Part shown: one piece after another, positions 10,595 through 19,363 of the stretch
Numbering within the stretch: the stretch's first letter is position 1
Layout: the number at the start of each line of letters is the position of its first letter
DNA from: Pseudonocardia sp. HH130629-09
GTDB taxonomy: Bacteria; Actinomycetota; Actinomycetes; Mycobacteriales; Pseudonocardiaceae
DNA length: 64,000 nucleotides
Assembly: GCF_001294645.1 (NCBI RefSeq)
Contig: NZ_CP011868.1
Span: forward strand, 5,890,001-5,954,000
Direction of reading: 5' to 3'
Notes under the pieces: model-generated
The model's database searches: none
The model's input: only the letters and a program-made list of their open reading frames with translations
Told to the model about the DNA's origin: nothing
Position numbers and translations under genes: made by a program

Positions 10595-11047
10595 GTGGAG
10601 GGAACCGGCGGCTATCTCGCACTGGTCGTGGTCGGTGTCGCGATCACGGTCGGGGTCGGTCAGATCCTGCTGCGCACCGGGCAGCCGTTCCTTCAGGACG
10701 TCTTCCAGAGCAAGGAGACGTCGCACTCCATCAACCGGCTGCTGGTGGTGCTGTTCCACCTGCTGACGCTCGGCGTGCTGGGGATGATCTCGGTCATCGA
10801 CATCGACAGCATCACCGGTGTCCAGCAGATCGTGTTCAAGATCGGCGTCGTGCTGCTGGTCGTCGGGATCGCCTACGGCATCTCGATGCTCGTCCTGCTC
10901 CGCATCCGCGAGCGGCGTCGCCAGCAGAAGGTGTCGGCCGACATCGACCGCTCGATCGCCGAGCAGCGCCGCGGCGTCGGCCGGTTCCGGCGCGGCGCGA
11001 ACACCGACAGCGAGGGCCGCACCCCGGCCGAGCAGCCCGAGGACTGA
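10595..11047 (+). CDS. Small membrane protein, three predicted TM segments
   Basis: A 150-residue protein with hydrophobic segments at about residues 7-25, 48-68 and 78-102, followed by a basic cytoplasmic tail (RIRERRRQQK) and an acidic end. The GTG start at 10595 follows GGGAGGGG. It is the only gene in its orientation between TetR and the divergent-to-convergent pair downstream, so it is probably monocistronic. Similar small integral membrane proteins of unknown role are common in actinobacteria. I do not recognise the family. Confidence 0.7.
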   Translation: MEGTGGYLALVVVGVAITVGVGQILLRTGQPFLQDVFQSKETSHSINRLLVVLFHLLTLGVLGMISVIDIDSITGVQQIVFKIGVVLLVVGIAYGISMLVLLRIRERRRQQKVSADIDRSIAEQRRGVGRFRRGANTDSEGRTPAEQPED

Positions 11048-11065
11048 CCCCCGGACCCCCGGGAC

Positions 11066-11362
11066 TCAACCGGGGGCGCCGGACAGACCGGTCACCACGT
11101 CGGCGAGACCGTCGCCGTCGAGGTCGGTCCAGAACTCCGAGCCCCGCCCCGTCTCGACGACGAGGGTCTCCGCGACGCCGTCGCCGTCGCCGTCCCGGGC
11201 GGCCGGCCCGGACACCGGGACCGCCCCCGCGACACCGGACCGGGCCCGGGGCACCCGCACCCACCAGGGGACGGGCAGCGCCGCCGCGACCAGCGCGCCC
11301 GCCAGCACCGTGCTCCCGACCGGCGCAGCGCTCCCCACCGGCATCGGCGGCTCAGCGCGCAC
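11066..11362 (-). CDS. Small membrane-anchored protein with D-x-D-G-D-G repeats
   Basis: A predicted 98-residue protein. One hydrophobic segment near the N-terminus (STVLAGALVAAALPVPWWV) is followed by two calcium-loop-like motifs, DGDGDGVAETLVVETG and TDLDGDGLADVV. These resemble FG-GAP/VCBS-type or dockerin-type Asp loops. The GTG at 11362 overlaps the stop of the upstream gene by 11 bases, suggesting coupled translation; an ATG at 11344 is an alternative start. Full FG-GAP proteins are far longer, so this is either a one-blade mini-protein or a relic. The motif spacing and coding-like composition support a real gene. Confidence 0.5.
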   Translation of the reverse strand: MRAEPPMPVGSAAPVGSTVLAGALVAAALPVPWWVRVPRARSGVAGAVPVSGPAARDGDGDGVAETLVVETGRGSEFWTDLDGDGLADVVTGLSGAPG

Positions 11363-12053
11363 GGGCCGGCTCCCCGAGGCGGTGCGACGCCCGCCGCGGT
11401 ACGGCCGGGCCCGTCGACGACCGCTCCGCGGCCGCGATCCACGCCACCAGCTCGCGGTCCGCGGCGGTGAGCACCGCGTCGCACACCCGCCGGGCCAGCG
11501 CGCGGTCGCGGGCCGAGCGCACCGCCCGCACCCGGGCCGCGACGAGTGCTCCCGCCAGCAGGACGAACCCGGCCAGGGCGAGCGGCGCGCCGGGGCCCGC
11601 GGCCGGGAGGAGGCGCCCGACCGCCAGGAGGATCGAGAGCACCGACACCGCCGACCCGGACAGGACCGCCCCGGACCATGCCCCGCGCTCCCGGCCGGCC
11701 GCGACGGCGAGCGCCCGGGCCGCCGCGGCGGTGAGAGCCCGACCACCCGACAGTGACGCACCGTGAGTGATGTGCGTCACCCTGACGCCCTGATGTCGTA
11801 GTGCGGCCGCGGCCGCACGGCGGCGCAGGACCGGTCCGCTGCGGCGCGCCCAGGCGTCGTCGAGGGTGCGGGCGGGACCGTCGAGCACGACCGTCCACCA
11901 CCGGAGGTCGCCGGCCCGGCCCGCGCGCCGGACCGCGTGCGCCGCCAGGCCGTCGACCTGCACCGACAGTGTCGCGAGAAGATCGACACGAGCCTGGTCG
12001 AGCGCGGTGCGCAGCGGCGGTCCGATGCCGCCCGAGGGTGGTTCCCGGTCCAT
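11352..12053 (-). CDS. Hypothetical protein with two central TM segments
   Basis: A 233-residue protein. The first 120 residues are soluble and helical, with a pair of Trp residues (RWWTVVLDGPA). Two hydrophobic segments follow at about 130-147 and 157-175 (SVSVLSILLAVGRLL, LALAGFVLLAGALVAARV). The C-terminal region is Arg-rich. The ATG at 12053 has only a weak ribosome site. Its 3' end overlaps the start of the Asp-loop mini-protein, so they form a small operon. No family is recognised. The gene points away from the glycosyltransferase gene at 12306. Confidence 0.6.
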   Translation of the reverse strand: MDREPPSGGIGPPLRTALDQARVDLLATLSVQVDGLAAHAVRRAGRAGDLRWWTVVLDGPARTLDDAWARRSGPVLRRRAAAAALRHQGVRVTHITHGASLSGGRALTAAAARALAVAAGRERGAWSGAVLSGSAVSVLSILLAVGRLLPAAGPGAPLALAGFVLLAGALVAARVRAVRSARDRALARRVCDAVLTAADRELVAWIAAAERSSTGPAVPRRASHRLGEPARAR

Positions 12054-12305
12054 GCCGGCCAGTGTCGGGTGGGCCGCTCCGGGGCGGATCCGTAGGACTG
12101 CGCAGCGGACCCGGGTGATCGCCGTCCCCTTTCATGGGCAAGGGTGAACCGCAGCGTGGACACGGACGAATCAGTCGACCGGGGCAACCCCACGGGCCCG
12201 AGGGACGTCCACTGATCGGGCAACACCCAAGACGCCCGACACCAGAACCGCAACCGGACCGTGATCGCGTCGTTGGACGAGTGAGCGGACCTGTATGGAG
12301 GAAGT

Positions 12306-13271
12306 GTGAGCGCCGTTACGCCCGCCCGCCAGACCGTCACGCCCGATGCGAGCGCCCCCGCGCGCCCCGGGCGTCAGAACGGTGCCGGTGCCGGACAGTC
12401 GCCGTTCCCGGCGAGCCCTGCCCGACCCGGCGGGCGCGCTCCGCTGGCGTCGCAGCCGGAGGGACCCGAGGGCTTCCGTCGCCCGCGGCCCCGCCCGGCT
12501 CCGCGCCGCAGCGCGAACCCGGCGGTGTCGGTGATCGTGCCGACCCGCAACGAGGCCCGGAACCTGGAGATCGTGCTGCCGGCCATCGCCGCGGTGCGCC
12601 CGGCCGTGCACGAGGTCATCGTCGTCGACGGCAACTCGACCGACAACACGGTCGCCGTCGCCCGTCGCACCCTGCCCTGGGCGCGTGTCATCACCCAGAC
12701 CCGCAAGGGCAAGGGCAACGCGATGGCCTGCGGTTTCACCGCCGCGACCGGTGACGTCATCGTCATGTTCGACGCCGACGGTTCGGCCGACCCGAACGAG
12801 ATCCCGGCCTTCGTGAACGCGCTGGTCAAGGGCGCCGACTTCGCCAAGGGCAGCCGGTTCTGCAAGGGCGGCGGCTCGGACGACATCACGCTGCTGCGCA
12901 AGTCCGGCAACGCCGGGCTGAACACCGTCGCGAACCGGCTGTTCGGCACCAAGTACTCCGACCTCTGCTACGGCTACAACGCCTTCTGGGCCGACCTGCT
13001 GCCGCAGCTCGAGCTCCCGGACCCGGCGGCGCCGCAGCCCGAGGACGGCTCGATGCTCTGGGGTGACGGTTTCGAGATCGAGACCGTGCTGAACTGCCGC
13101 GTCGCCGCGGCCGACCTGACGATCACCGAGGTGCCGTCGGTCGAGCGGGAGCGCATGTTCGGCGAGACCAACCTGCGGACCTTCGCCGACGGCACCCGGG
13201 TGCTGCGTACCCTGATGGCCGAGCACCGTCGGATGGATCAGCGCCGCAAGGCGTCCGGCTACGCCCGCTGA
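12306..13271 (+). CDS. Glycosyltransferase family 2 (dolichyl-phosphate-mannose-synthase-like)
   Basis: A 321-residue GT-A enzyme. Residues 1-72 are a Pro/Ala/Arg-rich, probably disordered leader. The catalytic domain follows: VSVIVPTRNEARNLEIVL (nucleotide-sugar fold), VIVVDGNSTDNT, and the metal-binding FDADGSAD (the DxD region). It ends with a segment that carries the GDGFEIET motif found in DPM1/GtrB-like polyprenyl transferases. There is no membrane segment, so it acts at the cytoplasmic face. The GTG at 12306 lies only 3-4 bases after GGAGGA. The second GT2 gene follows within 60 bases, so they are co-transcribed and likely act on the same glycan. Confidence 0.9.
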   Translation: MSAVTPARQTVTPDASAPARPGRQNGAGAGQSPFPASPARPGGRAPLASQPEGPEGFRRPRPRPAPRRSANPAVSVIVPTRNEARNLEIVLPAIAAVRPAVHEVIVVDGNSTDNTVAVARRTLPWARVITQTRKGKGNAMACGFTAATGDVIVMFDADGSADPNEIPAFVNALVKGADFAKGSRFCKGGGSDDITLLRKSGNAGLNTVANRLFGTKYSDLCYGYNAFWADLLPQLELPDPAAPQPEDGSMLWGDGFEIETVLNCRVAAADLTITEVPSVERERMFGETNLRTFADGTRVLRTLMAEHRRMDQRRKASGYAR

Positions 13272-13327
13272 CGCTGCTCGTACCGGCCGCCCCCGCCGGT
13301 CCGCAGCACCATGAGGAGCGATTGCAC

Positions 13328-14326
13328 GTGAGCGCCCTGCCGACCGCCACCGTGGTCGTCTGCGTCTACACCGAGAAGCGCTGGTTCGACATCAAGGCCG
13401 CCGTCGACTCGGTCCTCGACCAGGACGTGACCCCGCTGGAGACGATCGTCGTCGTCGACCACAACGAACGCCTGCGCGAGCGGGCCGAACGCGAGTTCGG
13501 GCCGCTCGGGGTGGTCGTCGTCGCGAACGACAAGAAGCAGGGCCTGTCGGGCGCCCGCAACACCGCGGTCGAGCTGGCCTCCGGTGAGGTCGTCGTCTTC
13601 CTCGACGACGACGCGGCGGCCCGCCCCGGCTGGCTGCACGCGCTCCTCGCCCCGTACGAGGACCCGGACGTCATCGGCGTCGGCGGGGTCGCGCACCCGA
13701 AGTGGCCCGACGGGCGTCCGCGGACGCTGCCCGGTGCCGCCCCCGGGGACCCGAACGCCACCGGCGAGCTCGACTGGGTCGTCGGTTGCACCTACACCGG
13801 CCAGCCCACCGAGCGCGCCGAGATGCGCAACCTCATGGGCTGCAACATGTCCCTGCGTGCGGAGGTGTTCACCCGCGTCGGTGGGTTCGCCGAGGACATG
13901 GGCCGGATCGGCAGGAACCCGCTGGGCTGCGAGGAGACCGAGCTCTGCATCCGGGCCCGGCAGGCGTACACCGCCGACGGCCGGAACCCGCGCATCCTGT
14001 TCGAGCCGCGCGCCGCCGTCGACCACCGGGTGTCCGACGACCGCGTCTCCTGGCGCTACCTGCTGCGCCGCGGCTGGGCCGAGGGGATCTCCAAGGCCGC
14101 CGTGTCCAAGGTGGTCGGGACCGGGGACTCGCTGTCCACCGAGAGCAGCTACACGATGAAGGTGCTGCCCGCGGGCGTGATCCGCGAGGCGAAGGAACGC
14201 AACGCCGCCTCCGCCGCCGCGATCGTGGCCTGCTTCGGCGTCACCGCCGCCGGCTACGTCCGCGGCCGGCTGCCCGGCGCGACCGCCCACGTGCGGCTGC
14301 CCGCGGGCCGGAACACCGGTGCCTGA
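13328..14326 (+). CDS. Glycosyltransferase family 2
   Basis: A 332-residue GT2 enzyme starting MSALPTATVVVCVYTEKRWF. It has the nucleotide-sugar strand TATVVVCVYTEKRW, then VVVDHNERL, SGARNTAV, and the metal-binding FLDDDAAARPGW. A downstream GGFAEDMGRIGRNPLGCEET segment has the acceptor/base region (ED and CEETE). I chose GTG at 13328, nine bases after GAGGAG, over the TTG at 13322 that would be too close. It overlaps trmB by 8 bases. With the upstream GT2 it probably builds a cell-envelope sugar; the donor and acceptor are unknown. Confidence 0.9.
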   Translation: MSALPTATVVVCVYTEKRWFDIKAAVDSVLDQDVTPLETIVVVDHNERLRERAEREFGPLGVVVVANDKKQGLSGARNTAVELASGEVVVFLDDDAAARPGWLHALLAPYEDPDVIGVGGVAHPKWPDGRPRTLPGAAPGDPNATGELDWVVGCTYTGQPTERAEMRNLMGCNMSLRAEVFTRVGGFAEDMGRIGRNPLGCEETELCIRARQAYTADGRNPRILFEPRAAVDHRVSDDRVSWRYLLRRGWAEGISKAAVSKVVGTGDSLSTESSYTMKVLPAGVIREAKERNAASAAAIVACFGVTAAGYVRGRLPGATAHVRLPAGRNTGA

Positions 14327-15131
14327 CCGGGTCACCGCCCCGGAGACCCCGCACCCGCACGACACCCGGATCCGCTCCTACGTCCACCAGCGTGTCCGGC
14401 TCTCCGAGGGTCAGCAGTCCGCCTGGGACCGGCTGTGGTCGACGTGGGGTTCCGAGGTCGACGACGTCGTGGCGTCCGGAGTGTGGGACCCGGCGGCGAT
14501 GTTCGGCCGGACCGCGCCGCTCGTGCTGGAGATCGGGTCCGGCATGGGCGAGACGACGGCGGCGCTCGCGACGGCCGAGCCGGGGATCGACCAGGTGGCC
14601 GTCGAGGTCTTCGAACCCGGCCTGGCCCAGCTGCTCATGCGGATCGAGCAGGGCGGCCTGACCAACCAGCGGCTGCTGCGCGGCGACGCCGTGGAGCTCC
14701 TGACCCGGGTCGTCCCGCCGGCGTCGCTGGACGGGCTGCGCATCTTCTTCCCCGACCCGTGGCCCAAGCGGCGCCACCACAAGCGCCGGTTGATCCAGCC
14801 GGAGTTCGCCGCGCTGGCCGCGTCGCGGCTGCGCCCGGGCGGCCTGCTGCACCTGGCCACCGACTGGCCGCACTACGCCGAGCAGATGCGCCGGGTGGTC
14901 TCCGCGGAGCCGTCGCTGCGCCCGGACGACCGCTTCCCGCTCCGGCCGGACGGCTGGCAGGACCGCCCGTCGTGGCGTCCGGTCACCAAGTTCGAGGACC
15001 GGGCCCGGCTGGACGGACGACCGGTTCGTGACCTGCTGTACATCGCCGACCACACCCATGGTGCCGGTGACACACGGAGAGTGACCGAATACGGTCGGGA
15101 GCACCCCCGAACCGGATCCCCACCCGAGTGA
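14319..15131 (+). CDS. trmB: tRNA (guanine-N7-)-methyltransferase
   Basis: A 270-residue SAM-dependent enzyme that makes m7G46 in the variable loop of tRNA. The SAM-binding motif VLEIGSGMGETT lies near residue 70. The family signature FFPDPWPKRRHHKRR is near residue 145, and the C-terminal TKFEDRA motif is intact. The GTG start overlaps the end of the glycosyltransferase gene by 8 bases, so it is translated by coupling. The first 55 residues are extra compared with the E. coli enzyme core, which is normal for actinobacteria. In mycobacteria trmB sits beside a NYN gene and near pckA, and this window shows the same grouping. Confidence 0.96.
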   Translation: MPDRVTAPETPHPHDTRIRSYVHQRVRLSEGQQSAWDRLWSTWGSEVDDVVASGVWDPAAMFGRTAPLVLEIGSGMGETTAALATAEPGIDQVAVEVFEPGLAQLLMRIEQGGLTNQRLLRGDAVELLTRVVPPASLDGLRIFFPDPWPKRRHHKRRLIQPEFAALAASRLRPGGLLHLATDWPHYAEQMRRVVSAEPSLRPDDRFPLRPDGWQDRPSWRPVTKFEDRARLDGRPVRDLLYIADHTHGAGDTRRVTEYGREHPRTGSPPE

Positions 15132-15147
15132 CCCCCGAAGGACGCTT

Positions 15148-16827
15148 GTGACGACGGTGGAGCACGGCAAGAACTCGCACCCCGCTCCCGCGGCACCGAA
15201 GCGGCCGGTCGACCGACCGGCCGGCTTCCGGCCGAGCCCGACGCCCCGCCCCATGACGGGCCCGCCGTCGGGCGCTCCGTCGGGTCCGGGGCAGGGCCCC
15301 GGCCAGGCGCCGGGGGAGTCCGCCGCGGAGCGGTCCGGACGGTCGGTGTCGATGGTCCCGCTGGTCGGACCGGTCGAGGGTCCCGTGCAGGCGACCACCG
15401 CGATGGCGCGGACGGGGGTGGAGGCGACGACGGTCGTCGACCGGCCATGGATGCCCCCGACGGCGCCCTGGGAACAGGGTCCGGCCCGTGAGCAGGGGCC
15501 GCCCGAGTCCGCGCAGCGCCCGACCGCGGGAGGCCGCGAGCACCTCCTCACCCGGGTCGACGGCCCGGGCGCCGCGACCACGGTCGTCCGTATCACGCCG
15601 CCGGCGGAGAACCGGGTCGCACCCCCGGCGGAGGCCACCGGCGGCTGCCCGGTCACCGGGCACGGCCGCTCCGGCGGCCATCCGCCGCCCCCCGGCGTCG
15701 CCGACGAGCGGGATCCCGCCCCGGTCGACCCGGCCGTGGCCGAGGAGTTCCTGCGCCAGGTGTACGCGGAGACCGAGCCGGGTGTCCCGCTGGCGGACCG
15801 GCTGCGCCAGGTCCGTGCCGAGATCGACCGGTCCGGCACCTACACCCACACCATGCACGAGCTGGTGTTCGGCGCCCGGGTGGCATGGCGGAACTCCGCG
15901 CGCTGCATCGGCCGCCTGTACTGGCAGTCGCTGCAGGTCCGCGACCTGCGCCACCTGCACGACCCGGCCGACGTCGCGCAGGAGAGCGTCGGGCACCTGC
16001 GCGCCGCCACCCGCGGCGGGAAGATCCGCTCGACGATGACGGTGTTCGCGCCGGACGCCCCGGGGCGTCCCGGCCCGCGGATCCGCAACGACCAGCTCGT
16101 CCGCTACGCCGGGCACCGCCACCCCGGCGGCACCGTCACAGGGGACCCCGGCCAGGCCGACTTCACCGACCACGTCGTCGGGATGGGGTGGCCGCGGCCG
16201 CAGCCGGCGGGCCGGTTCGACGTGCTGCCGCTGCTGATCACCGGTCCGGACGGGCGGTCCCGGCTGTTCGACGTGCCGCCGGACGCCGTGCACGAGGTCC
16301 CGCTGCGCCACCCGGAGCACCCGTGGTTCGCCCGGCTCGGGCTGCGCTGGCACTCGGTGCCCGCCATCAGCAACATGCCGCTGGAGATCGGCGGGGTCGT
16401 GTACCCGGCCGCCCCGTTCAACGGCTGGTACCTCGACACCGAGGTCGGCGCCCGCAACCTCGCCGACACCGACCGGTACGACCTGCTCCCCGAGATCGCG
16501 AAGCGGCTCGGGCTCGACACCCGGTCGGCGCGCACGATGTGGCGGGACCGGGCGATGGTCGAGCTGGTCCGCGCGGTCACCCACTCCTTCGACGCCGACG
16601 GTGTCACCATGGCCGACCACCACAGCGAGGCCGAGCGCTTCATGACCTTCCTGGCGAAGGAGGAGGCCGCGGGACGGCGCTGCCCGGCCGACTGGAGCTG
16701 GATCGTGCCGCCGATGTCGGGCTCGCAGACCCCGGTCTTCCACCGCTACTACGACGAGCCCGACCTGGAGCTGCGGCCGGCGTTCCTGGAGCCGCACGGC
16801 CTGCGGCCCCGCGACGACCAGGGCTGA
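15148..16827 (+). CDS. nos: Bacterial nitric oxide synthase, oxygenase domain, with long N-terminal extension
   Basis: A 559-residue protein whose residues 192-557 are a complete NOS oxygenase domain. That domain oxidises L-arginine to citrulline and NO using heme and a pterin. The heme-ligand motif WRNSARCIGR gives Cys253. SVPAISNMPLEIGG (403-416) and FNGWYLDTEVGARN (424-437) hold the substrate-binding Glu432. CPADWSWIVPPMSGS is in the C-terminal part. There is no reductase domain, so electrons come from another protein. Residues 1-190 are Pro/Gly/Thr-rich and include a lone GCPVTGH motif at 166-172. Most bacterial NOS proteins are about 360 residues, so this extension is unusual. GTG at 15148 follows GAAGGA, 16 bases after trmB. 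Confidence 0.95.
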   Translation: MTTVEHGKNSHPAPAAPKRPVDRPAGFRPSPTPRPMTGPPSGAPSGPGQGPGQAPGESAAERSGRSVSMVPLVGPVEGPVQATTAMARTGVEATTVVDRPWMPPTAPWEQGPAREQGPPESAQRPTAGGREHLLTRVDGPGAATTVVRITPPAENRVAPPAEATGGCPVTGHGRSGGHPPPPGVADERDPAPVDPAVAEEFLRQVYAETEPGVPLADRLRQVRAEIDRSGTYTHTMHELVFGARVAWRNSARCIGRLYWQSLQVRDLRHLHDPADVAQESVGHLRAATRGGKIRSTMTVFAPDAPGRPGPRIRNDQLVRYAGHRHPGGTVTGDPGQADFTDHVVGMGWPRPQPAGRFDVLPLLITGPDGRSRLFDVPPDAVHEVPLRHPEHPWFARLGLRWHSVPAISNMPLEIGGVVYPAAPFNGWYLDTEVGARNLADTDRYDLLPEIAKRLGLDTRSARTMWRDRAMVELVRAVTHSFDADGVTMADHHSEAERFMTFLAKEEAAGRRCPADWSWIVPPMSGSQTPVFHRYYDEPDLELRPAFLEPHGLRPRDDQG

Positions 16828-16837
16828 TCCAGGCTGG

Positions 16838-17296
16838 TCAGGGCTGATCGGGCCGGGCGGTGACCGGGCTCAGACCCGGTACCTGCCGGGTGCGGCCCCG
16901 GAACTCGGCGACGACCGTCCCGTCGGCGGTGCGGACGGTGACGTCGTACAGCCCGGACCGGCCGCTCGCGGCGCGCTCGACGGCCTCGGCGGTGAGGGCG
17001 TCACCCTCGCGCGCCGGGCGTAGGAACGCGATGTCGGCGCCACTGGCCAGCGCGGAGACGCCGTGGGAGTTGCTGGCGTAGGCCATCGCGGTGTCGGCGA
17101 GCAGGAACAGGTAGCCGCCGTGGCAGACGCCGTGCCCGTTGACCTGGTCGGGGCGGACAGTCATCCGCGCCGTCGCCCGCCCGGGAGCGACCGCGACGAC
17201 GTCGACGCCCGCCGAACGGCTCGCCCGGTCACCGTCGCGCATGATCGCGGCGGTCCGGGCGGCGACCTGCTCCGGCTCGGCCGATGGGTTCTCCAT
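16838..17296 (-). CDS. paaI: PaaI-type hydroxyphenylacetyl-CoA thioesterase (hotdog fold)
   Basis: A 152-residue hotdog-fold thioesterase. The motif NGHGVCHGGYLFLLADTAMA (residues 53-72) matches PaaI, including the HGG and the Asp that acts on the CoA ester. PaaI cleaves ring-hydroxylated phenylacetyl-CoA, rescuing CoA in phenylacetate breakdown, but orphan copies act on other acyl-CoAs. No paa genes are nearby, so its substrate here is open. The ATG at 17296 is chosen from the protein pattern; the ribosome site is weak. It converges with nos, the two stop codons being about 10 bases apart. Confidence 0.85.
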   Translation of the reverse strand: MENPSAEPEQVAARTAAIMRDGDRASRSAGVDVVAVAPGRATARMTVRPDQVNGHGVCHGGYLFLLADTAMAYASNSHGVSALASGADIAFLRPAREGDALTAEAVERAASGRSGLYDVTVRTADGTVVAEFRGRTRQVPGLSPVTARPDQP

Positions 17297-17363
17297 GGGG
17301 ACAGTCTCACCCGCGTGGGCGCCGGGCCGGGCCAGCGGGGCGGCGACGGCTAGGCTCCCCGGC

Positions 17364-18008
17364 ATGAGCAGCGGGACGGGGCAACACGGACGCGGCGTTC
17401 CGACGGGTCCGCAGGAGCGCGTGCTGCTGGTGTGGGACGCGCCGAACATGGACATGAGCCTCGGTTCGCTGCTCGGTGCCCGCCCCACCTCGGCCTACCG
17501 CCCCCGTTTCGACGCCGTCGGACGCTGGCTCCTGGACCTCGCCGGCCCCGAGGCCGAGGCCGAGGCGTGCGTTTTCACCAACGTCGCCCCGGGCAGCATC
17601 GACATCGTCCGGCCCTGGGTCGAGGCCCTGCGCAACGTGGGTTTCGCCGTCTTCGCCAAGCCGAAGACCAGCGACGACTCCGACGTCGACGACGACATGC
17701 TCGCCCACATCGGCATGCGCTCGGCCGAGGGCAGGCTGCGCCACGTCGTCGTCGCCTCGGGGGACGGGCGGGCGTTCCGGGAGCCGCTGGAGAAGCTCAT
17801 CGAGGGCGGCACCGACGTCACGGTGATCGGCTTCCGCGAGTACGCCGGGTTCGCGCTGGCCTCGGAGACGCTGTCGTTCCTCGACCTCGAGGACATCGAC
17901 GGCGTGTTCCGCGAGCCGCTGCCGCGCGTCTCGCTGGAGACCCTGCCCGACGAGGGCGCCTGGCTGCCGCCGTTCCGGTCGCTGCGCTCGCTGCTCGACC
18001 GACGCTGA
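17364..18008 (+). CDS. NYN domain (PIN-like) protein, putative RNase
   Basis: A 214-residue protein with the NYN/PIN-like fold. The first acidic site is in VLLVWDAPNMDMSLG (residues 21-35), the second in SDDSDVDDDMLAHIG, and the third in HVVVASGDGRAF. These acidic residues coordinate metal in NYN nucleases. A cytoplasmic RNA-processing role is likely but unproven. A TAGGCT hexamer lies 7 bases before the ATG and there is no ribosome site, so the mRNA is probably leaderless. Mycobacteria carry a NYN gene next to trmB; here nos and paaI separate the two. The following amidohydrolase gene starts 14 bases after the stop. Confidence 0.88.
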   Translation: MSSGTGQHGRGVPTGPQERVLLVWDAPNMDMSLGSLLGARPTSAYRPRFDAVGRWLLDLAGPEAEAEACVFTNVAPGSIDIVRPWVEALRNVGFAVFAKPKTSDDSDVDDDMLAHIGMRSAEGRLRHVVVASGDGRAFREPLEKLIEGGTDVTVIGFREYAGFALASETLSFLDLEDIDGVFREPLPRVSLETLPDEGAWLPPFRSLRSLLDRR

Positions 18009-18022
18009 CCCGGCACGACGAC

Positions 18023-19348
18023 ATGACGGTCCTCCAGCGGCTCACCGCGCCGGTCGCGCTGCCCTGCACGCCCGGCTTCCCGGTCGTCCGGGACGCCGTC
18101 CTCGACGTCGACGACACCGGCCGGATCGCGTTCTTCGGCGCGGCCGCGGACGCGCCGGCGACCGACGCCGTCGTGCGGCCGCTGCCCGGGCTGCTGCTGC
18201 CCGGCCTGGTCAACACGCACTGCCACACCCCGATGTCGCTGCTGCGCGGGATGGGTGGCGACCTGCCGCTGATGCGGTGGCTGACCGAGGTCATGTGGCC
18301 CGCGGAGGGCCTGCTGACCGAGGACGACGTGCACGCCGGGATGCTCGCGGGCTGCCTGGACCTGCTACGGACCGGCTGCACCACCAGCGTCGAGATGTAC
18401 TTCTTCACCGACGCGCTGGCCGATGCCGTCCGCACCGCGGGGTCGCGGGCCGTGCTCACCCCGGGGATCATCGCCGCGCCCGGGTGGGACCGGCTCGGGT
18501 CCTGGGAGCAGATGCGCGACGACGTCTCCGCCCGGATCGACGCGCACGGCCTCGTCCCCGACGACGACGGCCGGATCGAGCTCGGCTACGGCCCGCACTC
18601 GGCGTACACGCTGCCGCCCGGTGCCCTGGAGTCGGTCGCCGCGGCCGCCCGCGAGCGCGGGGCGCTGCTGCACACCCACGTCGCGGAGTCCCGCGGCGAG
18701 GACGCCCACGTCCGCGAGGCCCACGGCTCGGTGCCGGCGATGCTCGACGCCGGCGGTGCGCTCGGCGGGCGGGTGCTGGCCGCGCACTCGGTGCACCTGT
18801 CCGACGACGACATCGCCGTCTACGCCCGGCACGGCGTCGCCGTCGCGCACTGTCCCGGCTCGAACGCGAAGCTCGCGGCGGGCACCGCCCGGCTGCTGGA
18901 CCTGCGCCGGGCCGGGGTCCGGGTGGGGCTGGGCACCGACGGCCCCGCCTCCTGCGACGACCTGGACCTCTGGCACCAGGCGCGGCTGGCCGGGCTGCTG
19001 GCGCGGGTCGGGGCCGACGACGCCGCCGCCCTCACCGCCGCCGACGTGCTGCTCATGGGCACCGCGGACGCCGCGCACGCGATCGGCCGCGACGACCTCG
19101 GCGCACTGGAGGCCGGGCGGTGGGCGGACGTGGTCCACATCGACACCGACGACTCCGCGTTCGTCGCACCCACCGACGACGCCCAGCTCGTGTCGAACCT
19201 GGTGTGGGCGGGCGGCTCCCGCCTCGTCCACGACGTGTGGGTGGGCGGCGAGCAGGTCGTCGACGCGGGCGAGCCGACCCTGGCCGACCGCCGCGCGTCG
19301 CTCGCCGCGGTGCGGTCGATCTCGGCGCGGCTGCGCGAGCAACTCTGA
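18023..19348 (+). CDS. Amidohydrolase / MTA-SAH deaminase-like metal-dependent hydrolase
   Basis: A 441-residue amidohydrolase-superfamily enzyme. The metal-binding HxH is in LVNTHCHTPMSLLRGMGGDL (near residue 65). Further ligands are in LHTHVAESRGED and AAHSVHL, and the last Asp is in LGTDGPASCDD. This set and the RGMGGDLPLMRWL loop match 5'-methylthioadenosine/S-adenosylhomocysteine deaminases and the related TrzA/AtzA group. It probably deaminates an adenosine-like or cyclic amine substrate. The ATG at 18023 follows the NYN stop by 14 bases with no strong ribosome site, so coupling is possible. The substrate cannot be fixed from sequence. Confidence 0.88.
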   Translation: MTVLQRLTAPVALPCTPGFPVVRDAVLDVDDTGRIAFFGAAADAPATDAVVRPLPGLLLPGLVNTHCHTPMSLLRGMGGDLPLMRWLTEVMWPAEGLLTEDDVHAGMLAGCLDLLRTGCTTSVEMYFFTDALADAVRTAGSRAVLTPGIIAAPGWDRLGSWEQMRDDVSARIDAHGLVPDDDGRIELGYGPHSAYTLPPGALESVAAAARERGALLHTHVAESRGEDAHVREAHGSVPAMLDAGGALGGRVLAAHSVHLSDDDIAVYARHGVAVAHCPGSNAKLAAGTARLLDLRRAGVRVGLGTDGPASCDDLDLWHQARLAGLLARVGADDAAALTAADVLLMGTADAAHAIGRDDLGALEAGRWADVVHIDTDDSAFVAPTDDAQLVSNLVWAGGSRLVHDVWVGGEQVVDAGEPTLADRRASLAAVRSISARLREQL

Positions 19349-19363
19349 GCGGTACCGCCGCCG

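Noticed and set aside
13322..13327. TTG at 13322 as start of the second GT2 gene
   Set aside because: It lies only 3 bases after the ribosome site; GTG at 13328 has a 9-base spacing and gives a normal start.
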